A stretch of 6,747 bases of DNA from Caldilineaceae bacterium (lineage in GTDB: Bacteria > Chloroflexota > Anaerolineae > Caldilineales > Caldilineaceae), in contig JAAUPU010000161.1 of the NCBI GenBank assembly GCA_012032975.1, forward strand, positions 1-6,747, given 5' to 3'. A program made the translations under genes and the position numbers. Every line of letters begins with the position of its first letter. Position 1 is the stretch's first letter. This document shows positions 1 to 6,747 of the stretch, piece by piece. The notes below the pieces were generated by a model. That model was not told the origin of the DNA. It did not search any database and was given only the letters and a program-made list of their open reading frames with translations.

Positions 1-301
1 AGCATTTCATGCCCTCGGTACCCATGGAAATGCCATCGCTGACACCAATGGTGTGAAAGATCAGCCCGACCAGTCCGGCCTCAATGGTCCCGGCCTTGAC
101 CTCCGCGGCCAGGTCATTGAGGTGCATGTTGCAGGTATTGCCCTCCCAGCCCAAACTGGCGATGCCCACCTGTGGCTTGCGCATGTCCTCATCGCTCAAC
201 CCGACGCCGTAGAGCATAGCCTGGGAACCAACCTGCGAGCGCACTTGGGTGAGCTGGCTGCTGTACTTGTTAAGTTGTCCATTCTTGGTCATCACGGCCA
301 C
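1..301 (-). CDS. ilvD: Dihydroxy-acid dehydratase, N-terminal part (runs off left edge)
   Basis: IlvD removes water from 2,3-dihydroxy-isovalerate and 2,3-dihydroxy-3-methylvalerate, the next-to-last step of valine and isoleucine synthesis, in the cytoplasm using an Fe-S cluster. Only the first 100 codons are in the window. The translation carries [35 protein letters not shown] and [11 protein letters not shown], which match the IlvD N-terminus. The Cys in NTCNMH is at the position of the first cluster-binding cysteine. The wording is closer to my recollection of fungal and plant dehydratases than of E. coli IlvD. The GTG start at 301-299 is chosen because AAAGGAG (317-311) lies 9 nt upstream; an ATG at 292 or GTG at 295 is possible but worse spaced. 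No frameshift is seen in this part. It lies 364 nt downstream of cimA on the same strand and probably has its own promoter. Family call very sure; start fairly sure. Confidence 0.95.
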   Translation of the reverse strand, partial: MAVMTKNGQLNKYSSQLTQVRSQVGSQAMLYGVGLSDEDMRKPQVGIASLGWEGNTCNMHLNDLAAEVKAGTIEAGLVGLIFHTIGVSDGISMGTEGMKC

Positions 302-310
302 GATTGATTT

Positions 311-317
311 CTCCTTT
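311..317 (-). promoter_or_regulatory. Ribosome binding site of ilvD
   Basis: On the minus strand, AAAGGAG sits 9 nt before the GTG at 301. It is a near-perfect Shine-Dalgarno sequence and is what selects this GTG over the nearby internal GTG (295) and ATG (292). Confidence 0.75.
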
Positions 318-334
318 GAACGATGGTTGTGGGT

Positions 335-340
335 ATGATA
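335..340 (-). promoter_or_regulatory. Possible -10 element for ilvD
   Basis: TATCAT on the minus strand, inside GTATCATAC, resembles a sigma-70-type -10 box (TATAAT) and would start transcription near 328, giving a leader of about 27 nt that contains the ilvD ribosome site. No convincing -35 box is found about 17 nt upstream, so this is only a weak candidate. Confidence 0.2.
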
Positions 341-453
341 CGATCAGTTCACGGATTGGCGCAGGAAAGGAGCCGAAAAATGGCAGTCCCTTTCGAGACA
401 CCACTCGTTGAAATTTGGTCTGTCTATACGGCTGCACTGCACACAGGTGTTCA

Positions 454-533
454 GCCGCGGATTACACGAATTGAAACGAACTTCCTCTCTGGGGCCGACA
501 AAGCAATTCGTGCGAATTCGTGCAATTTGTGGC
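454..533. repeat. Imperfect inverted repeat with ATTCGTG-type units
   Basis: The left arm at 454-472 reads GCCGCGGATTACACGAATT. The reverse complement of 515-533 reads GCCACAAATTGCACGAATT, which matches at 15 of 19 positions. Three of the four differences would be G-T (G-U) wobbles in a folded strand. The right arm is preceded by another copy of its inner unit: AATTCGTGCG at 505-514 and AATTCGTGCA at 515-524 are 10-bp tandem copies. The pattern resembles small dispersed intergenic palindromes, but whether it recurs in this genome cannot be seen from one window. Confidence 0.55.
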
Positions 534-578
534 AAAAGGCCTTTCCAGCACAGGCTGCTATTTACTCGCCGACAAAGC
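494..578. repeat. 11-bp direct repeat pair
   Basis: GCCGACAAAGC occurs at 494-504 and again at 568-578, 74 bp apart in the same orientation, enclosing 63 bp that include the right arm of the inverted repeat. It could be a duplication made when a small element inserted, or a leftover of repeat rearrangement. No transposase or terminal inverted repeats accompany it. Confidence 0.45.
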
Positions 579-623
579 CGGTTCTGATACAAGCCGCTCG
601 CCATCAGACGGTTCAGCGTTTTC

Positions 624-646
624 CTGAGCAGGTTGCCTGCGCTCAG
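624..646 (-). terminator. cimA: Weak hairpin after cimA, possible terminator
   Basis: On the minus strand, CTGA pairs with TCAG and GCAGG pairs with CCTGC around a CAA loop, with a 2-nt bulge, starting about 20 nt after the cimA stop. It is followed by GAAAACGC and not by a run of T, so it is not a canonical intrinsic terminator. It could still protect the mRNA end or assist termination. Confidence 0.3.
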
Positions 647-647
647 T

Positions 648-694
648 GTCCGTCAGCGGTGTCCGTCAGCGGTGTCCGTCAGCGGTGTCCGTCA
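648..694. repeat. 13-bp tandem repeat at the cimA 3' end
   Basis: GTCCGTCAGCGGT occurs three times without a mismatch, at 648-660, 661-673 and 674-686, followed by an 8-bp partial copy (GTCCGTCA) at 687-694. On the coding strand the unit is ACCGCTGACGGAC. The array covers the last codons and the stop of cimA. Because 13 is not a multiple of 3, each unit is read in a different frame, so a change in copy number would change the end of the protein. Confidence 0.9.
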
Positions 695-2305
695 ACAGGA
701 AATATTCCACCGAGTCGGCCAGAGCGATCCAGCTTGCCTCGATGATATTGGTGCTGGCCCCCACCGTATTCCACGACCTCTCGCCATCGGTGCAGTCAAT
801 CAGCACCCGCACGACCGCGGCCGTGCCTTGGTCGCTGTTCAGAATGCGCACCTTGTAGTCGGTGAGATGCATCTCCTCCAGCCGCGGGTAGAATTGCTGA
901 ATCGCCTTGCGCAGGGCAAGGTTCATCGCGTTGACTGGGCCGTTGCCTGCCGCGACTTCGTGGAAAACTTCGTCGCCGACCTGCACCTTGACCGTTGCCT
1001 CGGAAAAGATGCCGCGTCCCGCGCGATTTTCCACGTTGGTCGTGAAGTCGATCAGCTTGAAGGGGGGCGTATAATCGTCTTGAGTGCGGCGCAGAAGTAG
1101 ATCGACGCTGGCTTCGGCGCTTTCAAGGAGAAGCCAGCATTCTCCATCTCCTTGATCTGCGCCAGCACACGCCGCTCCTGCTCGCGGCTGAGACCCTCCA
1201 GGCCGAATTCCTCGCGCTTGACCGCGATGTTGTCCTTGCCGCTCAATTCGCTGACCAGCACCCGTGTCTCATTGCCCACCCACGCCGGATCGATGTGCTG
1301 GTAGCTCATCGTATACTTGACCACCGCATTGACATGGGTTCCGCCCTTGTGGGCAAAGGCGCTGCTGCCGACAAAGGGCTGGTGTGTGTCTGGATTCAGG
1401 TTGGCCAGTTCGCTGACGTAGTGGCTCAATTCGGCCAGTTGCGCCAGCTTTTGCGGTGGAACAACCTGATAGCCCATTTTGAGCTGCAAGTCCGGGATCA
1501 CACTGACCAGGTTGGCGTTGCCACATCGTTCACCGTAGCCGTTCACTGTGCCCTGCACATGCACACAGCCGTGGCGCACCGCCTCCAGCGTGTTGGCGAC
1601 GCCGGTTTCGCTGTCGTTGTGGGCGTGGATGCCCAACACCACATCCGCGGACGGTGGTTTCTGACCATTCCCCGCGCCGTTTTCGACGCCTCCATCCAGG
1701 CTATGGCCGAGCACCTCGTTTCGTACCACATCGACGGCCTCGGCAATCTGCCAGGGCATCATGCCGCCGTTGGTGTCGCAAAGCACGATGCTGTCCGCGC
1801 CGCCAATGATCGCTGCACGCAGTGTCTCCAGCGCGTATTCTGGATTGGCGCGATAGCCGTCAAAGAAGTGCTCGGCGTCGTAGACCAGTTCCTTGCCGTG
1901 ATCTTTGAGAAAGCGGACGGAGTCGCGAATCATGCGCAGATTCTCTTCCAGATCAGTACGCAGGACTTCGGTCACGTGGAGATCCCAAGACTTGCCAAAG
2001 AGCGCGATGACCGGTGTATTGGCCGCAAGCAGCAACTGAATCTGTGGATCGTCAGCCGGGTCGAAATGGGCGCGACAGGTCGAACCGAAGGCGGCCACCT
2101 TGGCATGTTTCAGCTTGAGTTCGGTTTGGGCACGGGCAAAAAAATCCATGTCCTTTGGGTTGGACCCAGGCCACCCGCCTTCGATGTAATCCGCGCCGAA
2201 GTCGTCCAGACGACGAGCAATGCGCAGCTTGTCGTCGCAACTGAGCGAGACGCCCTCGCCCTGTGTCCCGTCGCGAAGCGTGGTGTCGTACAGTATGATC
2301 TGCAT
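666..2305 (-). CDS. cimA: (R)-citramalate synthase, one frameshift
   Basis: CimA condenses acetyl-CoA with pyruvate to give (R)-citramalate, the entry to threonine-independent isoleucine synthesis. It belongs to the LeuA/HMGL-like family. The start MQIILYDTTLRDGTQGEG is typical. Metal-binding candidates are D12 of TLRDG, H227 and H229 of HAHND, and the asparagine of ERCGNAN (263). A LeuA-type regulatory domain follows at about 400-540, with VENRAGRGIF, GNGPVNA, HLTDYKVRI and STNIIEASW, ending near ALADSVEYFLL. ATG 2305 is preferred over an upstream GTG at 2332 because AGAGGAA (2317-2311) precedes it and the family begins there. One T is missing at 1125-1126, after residue 393; restoring it reads SFESAEAS and gives 546 residues. 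An unusual loop of about 20-25 Gly/Asn-rich residues lies at 198-222. The last seven or so residues come from the tandem repeat. The related isopropylmalate synthase is less likely given the citramalate-type N-terminus. Confidence 0.93.
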
Positions 2306-2310
2306 TTCAG

Positions 2311-2317
2311 TTCCTCT
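2311..2317 (-). promoter_or_regulatory. cimA: Ribosome binding site of cimA
   Basis: AGAGGAA on the minus strand lies 5 nt before the ATG at 2305 and decides that start over the upstream in-frame GTG at 2332. A small hairpin (GAGTG, CCC loop, CACTC; 2334-2322) sits directly upstream of it and could affect translation, though a 5-bp stem is weak evidence. Confidence 0.65.
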
Positions 2318-2347
2318 TGGAGAGTGGGGCACTCAAGAAATGCGGCA

Positions 2348-3113
2348 TCAGAAGATGTCCGCAATGCTTTCGAAAATTCGGTCGGGCCAGATGGCGCGTC
2401 CCAGGTCTCCCTTTTGAAAGCGCCCCGTCTTGACCAGCCAGCCTTGCATACCCATCATCTGCGCGCCGCGCACGTCGATCTCGATGTCGTCGCCGATCAT
2501 GGCCACGCTGGAGGCGGGCAATGCCAGCTTCTCCAGCACGAGCGAAAAGTAGGCAGAACTGGGTTTGCCGACGACCACGGCGTTGACGCCTGTGGCATAT
2601 TCCAGCGCGACGACAAAAGGGCCGGCGTCCAGAAAGAGACCCTGTTCGGTGCGCCACATTCTCTTCTTCTGCAAGGCCACCAGTTGGGCGCCGTTCAAGA
2701 CCGCCCGAAACGCATGGTTTAGCCTTGGAAATGTGAAGCTGGCCCCCATGTCGCCGATGACCACAAATTCTGGCGACTCTTCATCCACATCGATGCCGGC
2801 AAATTCCAACTGTGCATCGGGCATCATCAGCGGCATGTAGCTGGTCGCATTCTGGCTGCGAAGGTACTCCGCCGCGGCGTAGGTCGCAGTGAAAAGTTCT
2901 TCCTCATCCATGGGAAAGCCCATAGCACGCAGCCGATCCAACATGGTCAGGCGGCAGTAGATGGTTGTGTTGGTGATAATCGGTGGGGAAGTCATCCCGG
3001 GCGCGCAGAGACTGGATCGCCTCAAGCGCGCCCGGGATCACCTCGCTGCCGATGGTCAGAACGCCGTCGATGTCGATGAGAAAACCATCGATCGGCGAAA
3101 ACGTGTCGCTCAC
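2348..3113 (-). CDS. LHPP-like HAD-IIA phosphatase, one frameshift
   Basis: This is a HAD-superfamily class IIA phosphohydrolase, closest in wording to the LHPP group (phospholysine/phosphohistidine/pyrophosphate phosphatases). The substrate cannot be read from sequence. Visible motifs in order are: DIDGVL with nucleophile D14 and D16; ITNTT (motif II); [25 protein letters not shown] with the motif III lysine; and [14 protein letters not shown] (motif IV), then VKTGRF. The GTG start at 3113 follows GGGGGAG (3125-3119) by 5 nt, 18 nt after the ppc stop. The frame is broken after LRAR (residue 39, about 2995). Adding two bases (for example GGC for the glycine) gives LRARGM...ITNTT and a protein of 255 residues; removing one base would give 254. 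The break lies at the edge of a perfect inverted repeat. Close spacing suggests co-transcription with ppc and cimA, but no metabolic link is shown. Confidence 0.9.
2994..3038. repeat. Perfect 13-bp inverted repeat inside the HAD gene
   Basis: ATCCCGGGCGCGC at 2994-3006 is the exact reverse complement of GCGCGCCCGGGAT at 3026-3038, with a 19-nt loop. In the coding strand one arm encodes VIPGAL and the other encodes LRARD. It sits within coding sequence, so it is not a terminator. Its outer edge coincides with the frameshift. Confidence 0.85.
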
Positions 3114-3118
3114 AGAAA

Positions 3119-3125
3119 CTCCCCC
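3119..3125 (-). promoter_or_regulatory. Ribosome binding site of the HAD gene
   Basis: GGGGGAG on the minus strand lies 5 nt before the GTG at 3113, in the 18-nt gap after ppc. It supports the GTG start, which places DIDGVL at the usual distance from the N-terminus. Confidence 0.6.
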
Positions 3126-3131
3126 GCCTTC

Positions 3132-5954
3132 TCAGCCGGTGTTTTGCAGTCCGGCTGCCACCCCGTTTACAGAAAGTAGAATGGCTTCCTGTAGCTTGGC
3201 AGCGTTGGGCGCAAAAGGTTGACTGCGCAGCCGTCGGAGTAGTTCGACCTGGATGTAGTTGAGCGGGTCCACGTAGGGATTGCGCACCCGGATGCTGTGG
3301 TGCAGCCAAGGCTCGCCAGCCAACAGTTGATCCGCACCGGTGATGGCCAGAATGGCCCTTTCGGTGCGCGCGTATTCTTCGGCAATGTCGTCGAAGACCA
3401 GGCGCCGGGTCTCGCCGTCGGTCAGTTGGGCATAGAGCGACGAGATGGCCATGTCGGACTTGGCCATGCCGAGCTGGATGTTGTCGATCACGGTGCGCAA
3501 GAAGGGCCATTCTCGATAGATCTTGCGCAGATTCTCGATTCTCCCACCTGCTTCTTGCTCGCCAAACCAGCCTTCCAGAGCGCTCCCCACGCCATACCAA
3601 CTGGGCAAATTCACGCGCGATTGTGTCCAGGCAAAGACCCAGGGAATCGCGCGCAGATCGCTGATATCCTGGGTTGCCTTGCGTCGCGCCGGCCGCGAGC
3701 CGATATTGAGCGCGTCGATCTGATCGATGGGCGTCGCCTCGTGAAAATAGGTCAAGAAGGCCGGCTTTTCTACCAGCGAACGATACTTGCGATAGGCGCG
3801 CTCGCTCAGCTCATCCATCAGCGCCGACCACTCTTCCTCGTGAGGAAAGTTCGGGCGCTTGCCGCTGGAAAGCAAGACCGCGCTGATGATCTGTTCCAGA
3901 TGGCGATGGGCAATTGCCGGATTTGCATAGCGGCTGCTCACGACCTCGCCCTGCTCGGTCACCTTGATCCGGCCGCGCACCGATTCGGGCGGCTGGGCCA
4001 GGATGGCACGGTTGGCCGGTCCACCGCCGCGTCCAAGGGTGCCGCCGCGGCCATGAAAAAGGGTCAGCCGCACGCCAAACTCATCGCAAGTCTTGGCCAG
4101 CGCACGCTGCGCCTGGAAGAGCATCCAGTTGGCCTGAAGATAGCCGCCATCCTTGTTGGAGTCGCTATAGCCGATCATGATCTGCTGATAATTGCTGCGT
4201 TCGGCCAGATGCAGCCGGTACGAGTCATTTCTGAACAGATCGCGCATCAGCCGGGGCGCGGCTTTGAGATCGCTGACTGTCTCGAAGAGAGGCACAATAT
4301 CGATTGCCCCGAAGAGTCCCGCATCCTTGGCCATCAGCAGCACTTCGAGCATGTTGCTCACCGACTTGGTCATGCTGATGATATAGGACTGGACCGCGTC
4401 CTCGTCCACCTCGCGGCGCGCCCGGCGAATCAGCCGGAAAAGGGCGATGGTCTCGTTGCTCTCCTCGCTGAAATGCAGCTGCGCGGTGAGGGGCCGTGCG
4501 TTGACGATCTCGCGCGTCAGAAACGCAACCTTGTCCAGTTCAGCCAGCGCGTCGTAGTCGGCGAAGATCTGGTAGCGGGCCAACACTTCCGAGATGGCGG
4601 CGCGGTGGCGCTGCGCATGTTGGCGAACATCCAGCGTAGCCAGATGGAAACCGAAGACATTCACACAGCGGATCAGGTCAGCCAATTGACCATCCGCCAA
4701 CCGTTGCCCACCGTGGGCACGTAGGCTGCGGTCGACCAAATGGAGGTCGTGCAGGAATTCATCCACGGCGCGATAGGCGCGCGGATTGGTGGCGCGGTCG
4801 TTCCAGGGCTGCTCATTTTCTGAACGCGTCGCCCGCAGGCGGCGAAAGACCATGATCAGCTTCTGACGATAAGGCTCCTGATCGAAGCGATGGAGTACCT
4901 CATGCTCCTCCTCCGGAACCAGCTTAAAATCTTCTTCGATGCTGTCCAGCAATTCCTGGGAAACACCGGTGCGGCTGGAAACGCTGAGATGATTGTAGAG
5001 GGCGTCGATTTGAATATTGTAGAGGCGCAGGATGAAACCTTTTTTGCGTGCGCAGGGTCTCTTCCGTGACCGTCAGCGTGACGAATGGATTGCCATCGCG
5101 ATCGCCGCCAATCCAGGAGCCAAAGCGCAGGAAATCAGGGGTCGCGAATGGCTCACCCGGATAGACCTGGGCCAGCGCGTTGTTCAGTTCGTTGTATATT
5201 TTGGGCAGTTGATCGAAGAGCGACGCCTCGAAAAAATAGAGGCCGTTGCGCACCTCGTCGAGTACGGTTGGGCGGCGAGAACGGGTTTCATCGCTCTGCC
5301 AGAGCAGTACGATGTTTTCGCGCAATTCCTGTGTAAAATGTTCGCGCTCGTCAGGCAGCAGTGACTGACGGTCCAACTGAAAGAGCGCCTCTGCAATCAG
5401 CTTCAGTTTTAGCAGGATCGTGCGTCGTTTGGTCTCTGTGGGGTGCGCCGTGAAAACAGGCATGATGAAGAGATCGGCCAGGATGTTGCGAACGGCGGCG
5501 GCATCCAGCCCTTCGCTCTTGAGCCGTTGAACGGCGTGCAGGATGGTCTCGCCCATTGCCACACCGCTGGCGTGGGCATCGCGCGCACGCTCGCGAAGCA
5601 CATGGACGCGCTGCTCCTCTTCGGCCAGGTTCACCAACTGGAAATAGGTGGTGAACGCTTTTAAGACAGCGTGGGTCTTGGGCAGGTCGTCGGCGATCTG
5701 CGCGGCCAGTTGGCTGATCTTGTCTGCCGCGCTCTGATCGCCGGCACGCCAACTCTTGGACAGGGCGCGGACCTGCTCTTCGAGGTCGAAGAGATCCTGC
5801 CCGCCCTGTTCTACAATCGTGTCGCCGAGCAGATTGCCCAACATCCGGATCGTCGACCGCAACCGATCCTGGTTTTCTTCTGCCAGTCTTGTGCTCGTTG
5901 GAGCCACGGGGTCCGACTGCGCAGCCATGCGATTTTGCTCGTGCGCTTCAGCCA

Positions 5955-5958
<4 letters not shown>
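3132..5958 (-). CDS. ppc: Phosphoenolpyruvate carboxylase, one frameshift
   Basis: PEP carboxylase makes oxaloacetate and phosphate from PEP and bicarbonate, replenishing the citric acid cycle. The corrected product is 941 residues, a normal length. Motifs in corrected numbering: [13 protein letters not shown] (168-180, catalytic His172), GGDRDGNP (284-291), LDVRQHA (about 443), [16 protein letters not shown] (about 596-611), [14 protein letters not shown] (634-647), IPWVFAWTQ with [22 protein letters not shown] and the terminal QNTG. The positions tied to aspartate inhibition in the E. coli enzyme (Arg of GRGG, Lys of AKSD, Arg of VRNPY, C-terminal Asn) appear present, so feedback control is likely. 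The frame is broken after residue 306 by one extra base in the A6 or T3 run (minus strand) at 5035-5045; removing it restores FILRLYNIQ. The start ATG overlaps the leuB stop (ATGA); a second ATG at 5955 is possible. No good ribosome site is seen, so translation is probably coupled to leuB. Confidence 0.95.

Positions 5959-6747
<789 letters not shown>

Larger units (their letters stand above)
302..665. other. Intergenic region between cimA and ilvD
   Basis: This 364-nt stretch carries no gene I can support. From the cimA side it holds tandem 13-bp repeats, a GC-rich hairpin (624-646), an 11-bp direct repeat (494-504 and 568-578), an imperfect palindrome built on ATTCGTG-type units (454-533), and the ilvD leader with its ribosome site. 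Open frames exist on both strands, but their translations look non-protein-like and cross the repeats. I see no leader peptide rich in Ile, Val or Leu codons and no T-box signature. The region is the natural place for a transcription break and an ilvD promoter. Confidence 0.6.

Noticed and set aside
344..604. 86-codon minus-strand frame between cimA and ilvD, a possible leader peptide
   Set aside because: It has no clear ribosome site, is rich in Cys and Arg from repeat sequence, and lacks the Ile/Val/Leu codon run and terminator pair expected for attenuation.
302..665. T-box or other riboswitch ahead of ilvD
   Set aside because: I could not find the T-box conserved core or a terminator/antiterminator pair, and the structure present is better explained by repeats.
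380..745. Plus-strand ATG at 380 with a good AAAGGAG ribosome-like site 7 nt upstream
   Set aside because: The reading passes through the palindrome and tandem repeats and then antisense to cimA. The protein has no recognisable pattern, so the ribosome-like sequence is probably chance.
1295..2722. 475-codon open frame on the plus strand opposite cimA and the HAD gene
   Set aside because: It is the antisense of two recognised genes, crosses their boundary, and its translation resembles no family. Long antisense frames are common in GC-rich coding DNA.
2994..3038. Inverted repeat as a transcription terminator
   Set aside because: It lies within the coding sequence of the HAD gene and has no T run after it on either strand.
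3297..4724. 475-codon open frame on the plus strand opposite ppc
   Set aside because: It lies wholly opposite the PEP carboxylase C-terminal region, whose motifs are unmistakable. The equal length to the other antisense frame is coincidence.
5035..5045. Programmed frameshifting or transcript slippage at the A6 run in ppc
   Set aside because: The shift needed is +1 (or -2), while the A run would favour -1, and six A residues is short for slippage. Three neighbouring genes have similar breaks without slippery runs, so an assembly error or simple mutation fits better.

Overview
The window reads as part of a bacterial chromosome, about 55-60% GC, carrying branched-chain amino acid and central carbon genes, all on the minus strand. 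I infer a Chloroflexota-like (Anaerolineae/Caldilineae) source from the general look of the proteins: a fungal/plant-like IlvD, a PEP carboxylase of about 940 residues, and an LHPP-like HAD phosphatase. That assignment rests on recall, not a search, and is tentative.

In transcription order (right to left) the layout is: the C-terminal three quarters of leuB (6747-5955, start outside the window); ppc (5958-3132), overlapping leuB through ATGA; an LHPP-like HAD-IIA phosphatase (3113-2348), 18 nt after ppc; cimA, citramalate synthase (2305-666), 42 nt after the phosphatase; a 364-nt gap; and the first 100 codons of ilvD (301-1, running off the left edge). The first four genes look like one operon. 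The gap holds a 13-bp tandem repeat at the cimA stop, a possible weak terminator hairpin, an imperfect palindromic repeat, an 11-bp direct repeat and the ilvD leader.

The metabolic theme is threonine-independent isoleucine synthesis plus leucine synthesis. CimA joins pyruvate and acetyl-CoA into (R)-citramalate. LeuCD (not seen here) and LeuB turn citramalate into 2-oxobutyrate, and LeuB also acts in the leucine pathway. IlvD acts late in the isoleucine/valine pathway. PEP carboxylase supplies oxaloacetate from PEP, the precursor of pyruvate, so its place between leuB and cimA is metabolically suggestive.

The striking feature is that all four complete or nearly complete genes (leuB, ppc, the HAD gene, cimA) are each broken by exactly one small indel, while catalytic motifs and family sequence stay intact on both sides. 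The visible ilvD part is clean. Indel errors in an unpolished assembly are the simplest explanation. The HAD shift sits at the edge of a perfect 13-bp inverted repeat and could instead be a real quasipalindrome mutation or a hairpin-related artefact. I found no mobile element, CRISPR, RNA gene or evident new system. The candidates worth checking are the operon arrangement and the intergenic repeats.
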